Shown here piece after piece: positions 1-8,841 of a stretch of DNA of 64,000 bases (positions are counted from its first letter, which is position 1; every line of letters begins with the position of its first letter). A program made the position numbers and the translations under genes. Under the pieces are notes generated by a model that saw only the letters and a list, made by a program, of their open reading frames with translations, searched no databases and was not told the origin of the DNA. The stretch covers positions 2,207,520-2,271,519 of the forward strand of contig NZ_CP073748.1 of the NCBI RefSeq assembly GCF_024398035.1, read 5' to 3'. The DNA is from Kordiimonas sp. SCSIO 12603 (GTDB taxonomy: Bacteria; Pseudomonadota; Alphaproteobacteria; Sphingomonadales; Kordiimonadaceae).

Positions 1-189
1 TTGCTCGACGCATATCACTCGGTATTTCGGGGATAGATGTTCGGCAATGCCTGCAAAGTCTTTTGAGTTACGAGTGAGGCCTGGCATACAGAGTACGGTT
101 AGAGCGCCTTCTGGTGCATTATTATAATCTCGGTAATGCTGTTTCAGCCCGTCTGGGTTCGTGAAATACTCACTGGTATACTTAGTCAA
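1..189 (-). CDS. Alpha/beta hydrolase, N-terminal part (cut by window start)
   Basis: An open frame runs off the left edge. Its product starts around LTKYTSEYF and includes the stretch LTVLCMPGLTRNSKDFAGIA, which fits the first strand and oxyanion region of an alpha/beta hydrolase; the nucleophile lies outside the window. No ATG precedes the conserved part, so the start must be a TTG (189, 195 or 204). The TTG at 189 overlaps the ligase stop codon, which implies translational coupling. It is the last visible gene of the receptor-ligase-hydrolase set. Family is likely; substrate unknown. Confidence 0.7.
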   Translation of the reverse strand, partial: MTKYTSEYFTNPDGLKQHYRDYNNAPEGALTVLCMPGLTRNSKDFAGIAEHLSPKYRVICVEQ

Positions 190-1732
190 ATTCAAGTCCC
201 CCAAATGTTATGCGCAGTTCGCGTTTCAAAATTTTACCGTTCGGGTTGCGGGGAAGGGCTTCTGTAAATACTACACCCGCAATCCGTTGCTGTTTACCAA
301 GCCGCTCATTGGCCCAGTTTTTTAAAGTGTGTTCGTCAGTTTCGGCGCCAGGCTCTTTCACCACAACTGCTAAAGGTGTTTCCCCCCAACGAGAGCTTTT
401 CGCGCCAATTACCGCGATGTCGTTAACGTCTGGGCTGGTTATGAGCATTGCTTCGATATCCTGTGGGTAAATGTTTTGCCCGCCCGACAGGATCATATCT
501 TTCTTGCGGTCTACAATGTAAAGATAGCCTTCTTCGTCTAACTGTCCAATATCACCTGTTCTTATCCAGGCATTGCCGTTTTCATCCAGCCATGTTGCCT
601 CCCTGGTTGCGTCTTCTCTGTTTAGATAACCCGGCATGACAATTCGGCCGTTTGCAACGATTTCGCCAGAGGAGCCAGTGGGCACTTCTTTATCATCGTC
701 ACCAATGATACGGATATCAGTACCCAAAAGCGGTTTCCCTACCGATGACATGCGACCTTCTGCTTCCTCGGGTTCAAGTGTGGTGATAATGCCTTCTGTA
801 AGGCCGAAAAGCTCAATGATAACTGGGCCAAAACGTTGATAAAGGTTAGCTTTTAAATCAGCATGTAATGGTGATCCGCAGCTCATTACAGCTTTTAGGG
901 AAGAGATGTCATATTTCTCTTGTTCTGGGTCTTCCATTAAGCGCTGATACTGGATTGGCACCATAGAAAAGTTGGTTATTTTCTCGTTCTGAATAGTTTC
1001 CAGTGTAAGCCTTGTATCAAATGTTTCATGCACATAGAGAGTACCACCAGCAAGTAAAGTAGCAAGAAAACCCACCCAACTGATATTTGAATATAGACCA
1101 ATGTTGAAGAGCGTACGGGCATTACCGTCATAACGAAGAGCAATACTCATATCATATGCCCAATCTCTGCGACCTCGATGGGTGTGTAATATCCCCTTCG
1201 GCATACCAGTTGTGCCAGAGCTGTATATTACGTTGAGCGGGTCATCGTCCTGAATGTCTGTTGTTGGTTTATGATCTGGCGCTTCTCTTTTAAAGGTTTC
1301 GAAGGTATCGCCTTCTGATCGATCGCCTGCGATGATGTGAAGGGTGCCAGGGTGTTGGTTTACATAGTTTGTGAGCCGTTCGGCTTGGTCTGTTGTTGTG
1401 ATAACGGCCTTAACTTTAGCATCTGTCATCATAGCCGTAACAGCTTCGTCAGTGACGGAGAGATTTACAGGAACGCTGCAAGCGCCGGATTTCATCACGC
1501 CGATAATTGCTTCAACCATCTGTCGGCCATTTTTCATTACAATGCCAACCATGTCACCGCGCCCGATACCCTTTTGGTTAAGCGCATTAGCCAACTGGTT
1601 GGTGGCGGTGTCTAATTCCTTCCAGGAAAGCATATCTTTGCCGGAAATTAACGCGGTTTTATTGCCTTTCCACTTGCCGTGAAGTGAGAGGATTTCCGGG
1701 AGTAAAGGTGCCGATGTGTTGAAAGGGCTCAC
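182..1732 (-). CDS. AMP-dependent acyl-CoA ligase (ANL superfamily)
   Basis: Predicted to activate a carboxylic acid to the acyl-adenylate and then the CoA thioester in the cytoplasm. The P-loop SSGTTGMPKGILHTHRG, the hinge region RTGDIGQLDEEGYLYIVDR with KKDMILSGGQNIYP, and the C-terminal lysine motif PRNPNGKILKREL are all present, and a length near 516 residues is normal. The start is uncertain: I use a GTG at 1732; a TTG at 1759 is also open and neither has a good ribosome site. It lies downstream of the TonB receptor and overlaps the hydrolase. Fatty or aromatic acid is the likely substrate class; the sequence does not decide. Confidence 0.88.
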   Translation of the reverse strand: MSPFNTSAPLLPEILSLHGKWKGNKTALISGKDMLSWKELDTATNQLANALNQKGIGRGDMVGIVMKNGRQMVEAIIGVMKSGACSVPVNLSVTDEAVTAMMTDAKVKAVITTTDQAERLTNYVNQHPGTLHIIAGDRSEGDTFETFKREAPDHKPTTDIQDDDPLNVIYSSGTTGMPKGILHTHRGRRDWAYDMSIALRYDGNARTLFNIGLYSNISWVGFLATLLAGGTLYVHETFDTRLTLETIQNEKITNFSMVPIQYQRLMEDPEQEKYDISSLKAVMSCGSPLHADLKANLYQRFGPVIIELFGLTEGIITTLEPEEAEGRMSSVGKPLLGTDIRIIGDDDKEVPTGSSGEIVANGRIVMPGYLNREDATREATWLDENGNAWIRTGDIGQLDEEGYLYIVDRKKDMILSGGQNIYPQDIEAMLITSPDVNDIAVIGAKSSRWGETPLAVVVKEPGAETDEHTLKNWANERLGKQQRIAGVVFTEALPRNPNGKILKRELRITFGGLEFD

Positions 1733-1777
1733 GTGATCATCCAATAATAAAAATAACAAAAAGAATGATAATAGGGA

Positions 1778-1798
1778 GGGGCCGGCGGAACCGACCCC
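1778..1798 (-). terminator. GC-rich hairpin between receptor and ligase genes
   Basis: Arms at 1778-1785 (GGGGCCGG) and 1791-1798 (CCGACCCC) pair with one G-U and a 5-base loop. On the minus strand it is followed by CCTATTATCATTCTTTTT, not a pure U run. It may attenuate rather than stop transcription, lowering ligase and hydrolase expression relative to the receptor. Confidence 0.45.
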
Positions 1799-1807
1799 AT
1801 GGGAGGT

Positions 1808-4171
1808 TTAGAATTTCACGCCAAATGTCGCTGTAACAGTGCGTGGCGGGCCGTAGAACGCAGAAGCAATGCCTTCTAAGCCTAATGTAGACGCTGTGCC
1901 GTCGGCATTCGCGAAGTTGTAACCTGCAACAATATATTCTTTGTCAGTCAGGTTCTTACCGTGCAAGCCAATGCTGTATTTGCCGCCCTCAGATGTCCAG
2001 ACGATACTTGCGTCGAACAAAGAGTAAGCTGGTTGATCAAGGAAGGCATTTGGAACCTCAAACTGGTGTGTACGGCTTTTATAGGACCATGCACCTGAGA
2101 AAGAGATTTCGCCGTCTGAGTTCAGTAGTTCCAGTGGACGATTGTAAGTTAGGCGCAGGTTAGTGGAGAGGTCAGGCGTATTCTGTACCACTCGCTCATT
2201 GGCTACATCCTGAATTGTTGTTACGCCGCCTTCTGTCACAGCTGTTAGGAACTCATCATACTGAGCATCTACCCAGCCTAGAGAGAAAGTGGCAACAAGG
2301 CTATCGCCATCAACACCCATATCTGTGCCGAGAATTGCATTACCTTCAAGTTCAATACCTGTGATGCTTGCTTTACCAGCGTTTGTTGTCACGCCTGCGA
2401 AGCTATCGTTGATACCGTCACCATTTGTATCCACACCAACAGAGCCCGGAATTTGAACATCTGTATAATCGCTGTAGAAGAAGGCTAGGTTTGTTTGTAC
2501 ACGGCCATCAGCCCAGTTTGATTTCAGGCCGACCTCATAAGTAGTGATGTTTTCAGGATCAAACTGCATGAAATCAAAGATTTCAGCTTCTGAAACTGTA
2601 CCATCATTATTCAGGTCAGGCGCAGCTGTGGTTGCACCGCGTGGGTCAAACCCTCCACCTTTGAAACCTTGGCTAAAGGAGATGTAAGCCGTTTGATCGT
2701 CGTTTGGCTGCCATGAAAGGCTTACACGTGGTGTGAAGTCCTTAAATGTTTGTGAACCATTGAAATCTGATGTTGTCGCGATAAGTGTCGCGTCACCACC
2801 AAACGTATCAGAAAAACCGCCAATAAAGGTGCGGCGCAGCACGTTAGATGTACGTTTGTCGCTTGTGTAGCGGCCGCCTACGCTTAGCTCCAAGCCAGTA
2901 TCCATGCCAAAATGTTTTGCCAGGTCAAAGGTGAAGTCACCAAAGATAGACCATGATTTCGTACCTACATCACCGAAGGTGTTTGCGTTCAAACCAGGCA
3001 GGCCAATGGCTGCACCTGTTTGTGCAAGAAGTACATCAAATTCGTTGGAAGCATTGGCATCTAGGTAATAAAAACCAAGGAGACCGCTTATAGTCTCACC
3101 ACTATAGAGAAGTTGCAGTTCTTCGCTGAACTGATCGTTCTCATAAATTACTGGTACGTCAACATCAGCCACAGGTAGGCTATCGAAATCAATAGCTTGG
3201 AAGCTTTCGTCTTCACGGTATGCAAGAATGTTTTTAATGGTCCAGTTTTCGTTGATTTCATACTCTACGAGCATGGAGCCGCCATATTGTTCTGCCTCAT
3301 TACGAGCATCAAGGCCTGCGCGTGTATCAAACACATCATCTAGAACTGGTGCGCCGCTAAATAGGCCAGGAATCAAACGGTGACCTGATTTAGGATTACT
3401 CTTATCTTTTAGGTAATCTGCGGTAAAGCGGATGAAGAGAGCATCTGATGGTAAGATTTCGCTGCTTGCTCGGAACGCCAGAATATCTTTGTCATAATGC
3501 TCTGCGCCAGTTTCGATATTTTCACCGTATCCGTTACGCTGTAGGTATGCGCCAGAGGCACTAAAGCGAACAGTATCAGAAACTGGTAATTCAGCGGAAG
3601 CTACGATCTCGTGTTGACCAAAAGTACCGCCTGCCAAGTTAAGCTTGAGGGATGGTTCATCACCAATGCGCTTGGTTACATATTTGATCGCACCCCCGAT
3701 AGTGTTCCGGCCGTATAGTGTACCTTGCGGACCGCGAAGTACCTCAATACGCTCAACATCATATACATCAAGTACACCACCTTGTGGGCGGTTCAGATAG
3801 ACATCGTCAAGATAAATACCAACACCCGCTTCAAAACCAGCGACAGGGTCCTGCTGGCCAACGCCGCGGATGAAGGCTGTGATTGTTGTGTTGGTACCGC
3901 GAGAAACCTCAAGTGTTGTATTTGGAATACTTTGGGCAAGATAGGTGATGTCCGGCGCACCCAGCTTTGCGAGTTGCTCGCCGGATAAGGCAGTTACTGC
4001 GACAGGTACATCTTGTAACGATTCAGAACGGCGACGAGCCGTTACTTGAATTTCTTCCAGTTGCACATCATTGGAGCCGCTGTCTTGTGCGGAAACGGCG
4101 GGGGTTAGCGTTAATCCTGATAGGCAGGTACTCGCCATCATTACTGCCAAAGCAGTTTTATTCGTTCTCAT
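1808..4171 (-). CDS. TonB-dependent outer-membrane receptor
   Basis: A 787-residue outer-membrane active transporter. It has a signal peptide (cleavage near AVSAQD), a TonB-box region LEEIQVTARRR, a plug domain with the RGVGQQDP and RGPQGTLYGRNTIGGAI motifs, and a beta barrel ending in the aromatic FGVKF. The start has a strong GGGGAGGG site. Two acidic loops in the barrel read as calcium-type sites: DLNNDGTVSEAE (2582-2617) and DTNGDGIND (2405-2431). The gene is divergent from a TetR regulator and leads the ligase and hydrolase genes, so it probably imports the compound those enzymes use. It resembles the many-member TonB families of sphingomonads and Kordiimonadales; ligand unknown. Confidence 0.95.
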   Translation of the reverse strand: MRTNKTALAVMMASTCLSGLTLTPAVSAQDSGSNDVQLEEIQVTARRRSESLQDVPVAVTALSGEQLAKLGAPDITYLAQSIPNTTLEVSRGTNTTITAFIRGVGQQDPVAGFEAGVGIYLDDVYLNRPQGGVLDVYDVERIEVLRGPQGTLYGRNTIGGAIKYVTKRIGDEPSLKLNLAGGTFGQHEIVASAELPVSDTVRFSASGAYLQRNGYGENIETGAEHYDKDILAFRASSEILPSDALFIRFTADYLKDKSNPKSGHRLIPGLFSGAPVLDDVFDTRAGLDARNEAEQYGGSMLVEYEINENWTIKNILAYREDESFQAIDFDSLPVADVDVPVIYENDQFSEELQLLYSGETISGLLGFYYLDANASNEFDVLLAQTGAAIGLPGLNANTFGDVGTKSWSIFGDFTFDLAKHFGMDTGLELSVGGRYTSDKRTSNVLRRTFIGGFSDTFGGDATLIATTSDFNGSQTFKDFTPRVSLSWQPNDDQTAYISFSQGFKGGGFDPRGATTAAPDLNNDGTVSEAEIFDFMQFDPENITTYEVGLKSNWADGRVQTNLAFFYSDYTDVQIPGSVGVDTNGDGINDSFAGVTTNAGKASITGIELEGNAILGTDMGVDGDSLVATFSLGWVDAQYDEFLTAVTEGGVTTIQDVANERVVQNTPDLSTNLRLTYNRPLELLNSDGEISFSGAWSYKSRTHQFEVPNAFLDQPAYSLFDASIVWTSEGGKYSIGLHGKNLTDKEYIVAGYNFANADGTASTLGLEGIASAFYGPPRTVTATFGVKF
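2582..2617 (-). other. EF-hand-like loop inside TonB receptor
   Basis: The encoded DLNNDGTVSEAE has the spacing of an EF-hand calcium loop (D1, N3, D5, G6, E12). It lies in the barrel part, presumably in an extracellular loop. A second loop, DTNGDGIND, is encoded at 2405-2431. Confidence 0.5.
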
Positions 4172-4216
4172 TTCATCCCTCCCCAGGAACGTTCAAGTTA
4201 TGTCAGTTTGATTAAA

Positions 4217-4261
4217 TTCAACGTTTGTTGAAATGTCAACAAAAATTCAACGATCATTGAA
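4217..4261. promoter_or_regulatory. Operator array for the divergent TetR regulator
   Basis: Two 16-bp palindromes lie in the receptor/regulator intergenic region: TTCAACGTTTGTTGAA (4217-4232, perfect) and TTCAACGATCATTGAA (4246-4261, one mismatched pair). A third inverted repeat bridges them (4224-4243, perfect 8-bp arms). Half-sites TTCAAC/GTTGAA recur about every 10 bp, one helical turn. The position between the two start codons (4171 and 4335) fits autoregulation plus control of the receptor operon. Confidence 0.75.
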
Positions 4262-4334
4262 AAAATATGTGGTTTTCGTTTTCAATAAAGTAATGTTACA
4301 AAACTACTGAAGTGATTTGAGCGGAGGCTAGTGC

Positions 4335-4991
4335 GTGACAAAAGCACCGGAGAAAAACCGAATTAGAAGAAAAGATCGTATTCTCAATGCGGCTGAGGCT
4401 TTGTTTGCCAAACACGGTTTTGAAGGCGTTTCTATGCGGATGGTTGCTGATTCCGCTGAGGTTGATCTCGCCCTCGCTAGCTATCATTTTGGCAGTAAAC
4501 GCGGTTTGTTTGATGCGGTTCTTTTGCGCCGTGCAGAAGTTCTGAATGATCTGCGTTTGGCAGCACTTGAAAAATGTCAGGCTGAAGCTGGTGAGAATGG
4601 GCCGAGCGTTGAGGCCATTATTGATGCATTTCTACATCCTCTTTTGGGGGAAGGGTTGCAGGCTGATGAAGGTTGGCTTCATTATTTTGAACTCATTGCA
4701 CAAGTGAACAGCTCCTACGAATGGGGTGGGCAATTGATGACTAAATATTTTGACCCACTCGTGCGCAAATTTATGGAAGCTCTTAAGGCTGCTTTGCCTG
4801 ATGCTGAACCACAAGATTTTTACTGGTGCTATCATTTCCTTTCGGGGGCTCTTACTCTCACCATGGCGCATACAGGTCGTATTGATCAGCTTTCCGATGG
4901 AGCCGTGAAATCGGAAGATATGGTGGGTGCGTATGAGCGTATGGTGCCTTTTATGGCCGCAGGTTTTAAAAAAATGTGTGAAAAAGGATAG
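4335..4991 (+). CDS. TetR/AcrR-family transcriptional regulator
   Basis: A 218-residue one-component repressor. The N-terminal helix-turn-helix shows RILNAAEALFAKHGFEGVSM followed by the recognition helix and YHFGSKRGLFDAVL, standard for the family. The C-terminal part is like the CecR/YbiH-type ligand domain. The start is GTG at 4335 with GCGGAGG seven bases upstream. Divergent orientation to the receptor and the palindromes at 4217-4261 point to local control, with an acyl-CoA or the imported ligand as a possible effector (inference). Confidence 0.92.
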   Translation: MTKAPEKNRIRRKDRILNAAEALFAKHGFEGVSMRMVADSAEVDLALASYHFGSKRGLFDAVLLRRAEVLNDLRLAALEKCQAEAGENGPSVEAIIDAFLHPLLGEGLQADEGWLHYFELIAQVNSSYEWGGQLMTKYFDPLVRKFMEALKAALPDAEPQDFYWCYHFLSGALTLTMAHTGRIDQLSDGAVKSEDMVGAYERMVPFMAAGFKKMCEKG

Positions 4992-5083
4992 ATCACGCAT
5001 TATTGTGCTTTTCGGGTCTATGACACATGATAAATACACATAGAAAATAACAACACATTTGGGTTAGTACACAGGGGGAGTTT

Positions 5084-7282
5084 ATGAAAACGATCTTAGC
5101 TGCCGCCCTTCTTGCGGCAAGCATGCCTGCAGTGGCGGAAGAATTTACAATTGATCGTCTCGTTGCGGGGCCGTCTATCAATGGCTCTAGTATGCGCGGC
5201 CTTCAAATGTCGCCTGACGGTAAGCGTATTACATTCTTGCGAGGCAAAGAAAACAACCGTAATCAGCTCGATTTATGGGAGTTTGATACAAAAAGCGGCA
5301 AGGCGAAGCTGCTGATTGATTCAAACGTTCTTCTGGGCGGAAAAAAAGAAGAGCTATCCGAGGAAGAAAAGGCGCGCCGTGAACGTCAGCGGATTGGTGG
5401 CATTTCTGGTATTACTCGGTATTTCTGGAGTAAGGATAGCAAATCACTGATGTTCCCTGTGGGGGGCGATGTTTATGTACTGCCGCTGGGCGGTAAGGTT
5501 AAGCGCCTTACAGATACACCAGAGTTTGAAACGGATATCCGTTTCAGCCCTAAAAGCACTTATGTTTCTTTTGTTCGTAACCGTGAAGTTTACATTGTAA
5601 ACGTTAAAACCGGTGAAGAGACCAAGCTGACATCAGGCTCGACCGATACAATTGCTAATGGTATGGCTGAGTTCGTAGCGCAAGAAGAACTAGGCCGCTT
5701 TACAGGGTATTGGTGGTCTCCGGACGAAACCAAAATTGCTTTTGAGCAATTTGATGAGAGCGATGTAATTATTAAGGATCGTTACGAAGTAAAAGGTGAC
5801 GGTTCGGTAACATCTATCAAACAGCGCTATCCTGAAGCAGGTACTACGAACGTTACATACAAACTCGGTGTTGTTTCTGTTGCGGATAAATCGGTTGATT
5901 GGATTGATGCGGGTGGTGATCAGGATACGTATCTTGGTCGTGTGAACTGGACACCAGATAGTCAAACGGTAATTTACCAGCGCCTCAATCGCCCACAGAC
6001 GCAGCTTGATATGGTGCTAGCTGCAGCTGATGGTTCCAGCCAGCGTACGCTGCTTACAGAACAATCAGATATTTGGGTAAATCTGCATAATATTCTGCGT
6101 TTCACAAACGATGGCAACAATATGTTGTGGGCTAGTGAGCGTACTGGTTTCCGGCATCTTTACAATGTGAATATGGAAACTGGTGAAGCAACACCAATTA
6201 CTTCTGGTGACTGGGTTGTGAGCAGCGTGAACCGTGTGGATGAAGAAAATGGTACTATTTACTTCTCTGGTTTTAAAGATAGCCCGATTGAAAGCCATCT
6301 TTATTCTGTTCCAATGGCCGGTGGTGATATCACCCGGATTACCAAAGAAGAGGGATGGCACGGTGCACGTGTAGGTGATGGTTTCTTCATTGATAACTTC
6401 TCAAGCCCGACCCAACCCCCACAGATTGTCGTTAAAGACCTGAAAGATGGTTCAGTTCGTTTCGCGATCAACGAGAATAAGCTGGATGGTAACCACCCAT
6501 ACGGTAAGTATTTAGACGGTGCAGCGAAACAAAGCTTTGGTACGATTAAAGCAAGTGACGGTAGCGACCTTTATTATCGCCTATACCTGCCACCAAGCAT
6601 GGAAGAGGGTAAAAAGTACCCGGCTATTATGGCGCCCTATGGTGGCCCGCACGGTCAGAGCGTACGGAAGACATGGAGTGTGAACTTCAATGAAATCCTT
6701 GCACGTAAAGGCTTTGTTGTAATGGTTCTTGATAACCGAGGCATGTGGAACCGAGGTATTGAGTTTGAAGGCCATATCAAAAATGCTATGGGCACGGTTG
6801 AGGTTGAAGATCAAGTTACTGGTGCTAACTACCTAAAAACACTTGATTTTATCGATGGTGATAAAATTGGTATGTGGGGTTGGTCTTATGGTGGTTACAT
6901 GACCATCATCAACATGTTCAAAGCACCTGATGTATTTAAAGCTGGTGTATCTGTTGCTCCGGTTACGGATTGGCGCCTTTATGATACAGCTTACACAGAG
7001 CGCTATCTGAGCCACCCGAATGATCCAGGTAATGTGTATGAAAACTCATCTGTGTTTAAATATGCAGATAACTTCAAAGGTGACCTGCTATTAATCCACG
7101 GTATGGCAGATGATAACGTGTTCTTCGATAACGCAGTTAAGCTTATGGCGACATTGCAGAAAGAAGGAAAGCCATTTGAGCTGATGACATACCCCGGCAA
7201 GAAGCACGGTATTCGTGGCGAAAATACCCGGAAGCATTTATGGAAATTGGCGCTAGATTTCTTTGAACGTAAGCTCAAATAA
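5084..7282 (+). CDS. Dipeptidyl-peptidase IV-like S9 peptidase
   Basis: A 732-residue exported serine peptidase that should release X-Pro dipeptides in the periplasm. It has a signal peptide (cut near AVAEE), an N-terminal beta-propeller, and a C-terminal alpha/beta hydrolase domain with Ser601 (GWSYGGY), Asp676 (ADDNVFF) and His708 (KKHGIRG). The propeller carries AQEELGRFTGYWWSPD, the double-glutamate motif that anchors the substrate amino terminus in DPP IV, which favours DPP IV over an oligopeptidase. The start has a GGGGGAG site. A strong terminator follows. Confidence 0.93.
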   Translation: MKTILAAALLAASMPAVAEEFTIDRLVAGPSINGSSMRGLQMSPDGKRITFLRGKENNRNQLDLWEFDTKSGKAKLLIDSNVLLGGKKEELSEEEKARRERQRIGGISGITRYFWSKDSKSLMFPVGGDVYVLPLGGKVKRLTDTPEFETDIRFSPKSTYVSFVRNREVYIVNVKTGEETKLTSGSTDTIANGMAEFVAQEELGRFTGYWWSPDETKIAFEQFDESDVIIKDRYEVKGDGSVTSIKQRYPEAGTTNVTYKLGVVSVADKSVDWIDAGGDQDTYLGRVNWTPDSQTVIYQRLNRPQTQLDMVLAAADGSSQRTLLTEQSDIWVNLHNILRFTNDGNNMLWASERTGFRHLYNVNMETGEATPITSGDWVVSSVNRVDEENGTIYFSGFKDSPIESHLYSVPMAGGDITRITKEEGWHGARVGDGFFIDNFSSPTQPPQIVVKDLKDGSVRFAINENKLDGNHPYGKYLDGAAKQSFGTIKASDGSDLYYRLYLPPSMEEGKKYPAIMAPYGGPHGQSVRKTWSVNFNEILARKGFVVMVLDNRGMWNRGIEFEGHIKNAMGTVEVEDQVTGANYLKTLDFIDGDKIGMWGWSYGGYMTIINMFKAPDVFKAGVSVAPVTDWRLYDTAYTERYLSHPNDPGNVYENSSVFKYADNFKGDLLLIHGMADDNVFFDNAVKLMATLQKEGKPFELMTYPGKKHGIRGENTRKHLWKLALDFFERKLK

Positions 7283-7305
7283 GAAATTAATGCTGAATAA
7301 AACAT

Positions 7306-7336
7306 GAAAAAGGGGCAGTTTTCTGCCCTTTTTTTA
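7306..7336 (+). terminator. Rho-independent terminator after the S9 peptidase gene
   Basis: The hairpin AAAAAGGGGCAG / CTGCCCTTTTTTT with a TTTT loop lies 24 bases past the stop codon and ends in a seven-base T run. Confidence 0.9.
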
Positions 7337-7461
7337 TATGAAAAATCAATGAGATAAAAGTTTCTAATGTAACTTTAACAGAATCTTGCTTGATTTATTT
7401 AATTACTGGACTAGATAGTCTATTAAGTCATCGGCGTGACTGTTCTGAGTTATAATCAAAC

Positions 7462-7588
7462 AGAGGGACGTCGAAACAGCCTGTTATCAGGAGGGTATAT
7501 CTTCCTTCCTCCCTGATTAGACTTCTGATAATAGGCACCTGGCTGAAGCCGAAGGGGGTGTCTGGATTCTCCCCTTCGGCTTTTCTTT
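7462..7588 (+). ncRNA. Candidate sRNA with anti-Shine-Dalgarno loop
   Basis: The 7337-7593 gap has no gene but is highly structured. A TATAAT hexamer at 7451-7456 precedes a 12-bp stem, GCCTGTTATCAG (7479-7490) with CTGATAATAGGC (7525-7536, one G-U). Its 34-base loop holds the pyrimidine run CTTCCTTCCTCCC, complementary to ribosome binding sites and partly able to pair with the GGAGGG at 7490-7495. A classical terminator follows at 7548-7588. This looks like an independent small RNA of about 125 bases. CCUCC loops are known from alphaproteobacterial cuckoo/CcsR-type sRNAs; membership is a guess. Confidence 0.6.
7548..7588 (+). terminator. Rho-independent terminator of the candidate sRNA
   Basis: Arms GCCGAAGGGG (7548-7557) and CCCCTTCGGC (7571-7580) match perfectly over 10 bp and are followed by TTTTCTTT. 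It points plus-strand, towards the convergent hydrolase gene, so it ends a plus transcript starting after the peptidase terminator. Confidence 0.85.
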
Positions 7589-7593
7589 ATGTT

Positions 7594-8466
7594 TTATGCA
7601 GCTAAAGTGCGGTCATACACGGGTTTGATAGAATCTAAAATCGTACGTACCGTGCCTTTAAACTGTTCTACATGGAACATATGATCGGCATTTGGCAGGG
7701 AAATAAAACGCCCATTTGCAAAATTATCGGCAATCTTCATATTTGCTTCGACAGGTAGAAAATGATCATGTTCTCCAGTGAAGACAGTGACATCCATATC
7801 ATTTGGCATTTTGCTCAAATCAGTATTAGCATGATCCAGAATACGCTTGGTATTATGCTTAAACTGTTCTTTGATGCCGCAATTGGCGTTTAAGAGGGCG
7901 TGACGTAACTTATCTGCGGTTAAGCGCGCCAATCTATTAGTTTCTCTTAATGCTGGATTGGTCATCAGGTCGGTAAAGCTCTCGGCAAACTCTTCGGTTT
8001 TATCCCACTCCAGTAGGAACAATAGATGGTTGAATGCATATTCAAGCCTGTCGGGCATTTTATCCATTGCGGAACCAAGAACTAGGTGTTCAATGTTGTT
8101 ATACATCTGAGCATAGCGCATTGCGATAATGCTACCGTAACTACAGCCCAGCATATTGACGCGTTCCGCGACGCCCAATTCACAGAGGCCGTGATGAATG
8201 GCTTGGCAGATGAATTCAAAGTCATATTCATGCGGTAATACACCAGTTTCACCGTTGCCTGGCGTATCGACAGTAATTACCCAAGTTTCCTGGCTGAACG
8301 CATTGCTTAATTTTTCAACGGCCGTGATGTTTTGGAAGGCACCGCCAATGAATACGAGCGGTAACGTGGTAGAATTGGGTGCATATTCTTTCATATGCAC
8401 AGGGAAACCTTGATAGGAAAACCGGTGGAATGTTCCTTCCGGGGAAATCTTTGTAGCATAAGTCAT
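7594..8466 (-). CDS. Alpha/beta-fold hydrolase
   Basis: A 290-residue cytoplasmic protein. The nucleophile elbow is GCSYGS, the acid is likely in FTGEHDHF, and the histidine in NADHMFH. The segment TVDTPGNGETG fits the oxyanion neighbourhood. The start has an AGAAAGAGAG purine run upstream. The gene stands alone, convergent with the sRNA locus. The family covers esterases, lipases, haloperoxidases and C-C hydrolases; no specific substrate can be assigned. Confidence 0.85.
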   Translation of the reverse strand: MTYATKISPEGTFHRFSYQGFPVHMKEYAPNSTTLPLVFIGGAFQNITAVEKLSNAFSQETWVITVDTPGNGETGVLPHEYDFEFICQAIHHGLCELGVAERVNMLGCSYGSIIAMRYAQMYNNIEHLVLGSAMDKMPDRLEYAFNHLLFLLEWDKTEEFAESFTDLMTNPALRETNRLARLTADKLRHALLNANCGIKEQFKHNTKRILDHANTDLSKMPNDMDVTVFTGEHDHFLPVEANMKIADNFANGRFISLPNADHMFHVEQFKGTVRTILDSIKPVYDRTLAA

Positions 8467-8841
8467 TTGGCACTCTCTTTCTCAGCAGAATGTGCCGTGT
8501 CTAACGCTCACTAAAAAAACCAACATCAACTCAACAAAGCGTAGACAGGGCAATTTTTTCAGTAATACGGGTGATTTTCTCACCACGTATGCCTCTATAA
8601 GCAAAGCATGTGCCAGTAAAGGTGGTTAATTACATCTATAAAGTTTAATTTTCGTGAAAAAATGGCAACAAAATTCAGATATTCTAAATTTTGTGAATGG
8701 CTGAGAGATTTTTTTTTAACTTTAGAGCAATTACGAGCCACAGGGATTTGAGAAAAGTATGCGGTTTTTCATCCAGAAATGCCGAATTTCAGTACGTATT
8801 AGTGAATTTTAGAGGTGTCGATGATTTTCAGTGGGAAAAAT
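8467..8841. other. Divergent intergenic region, no gene seen
   Basis: AT-rich gap between divergent genes. The only structure I see is an inverted repeat CAAAATT / AATTTTG (8669-8693, 11-base spacer), about 150 bp before the outer-membrane protein gene, which could be a regulator site. Confidence 0.4.
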
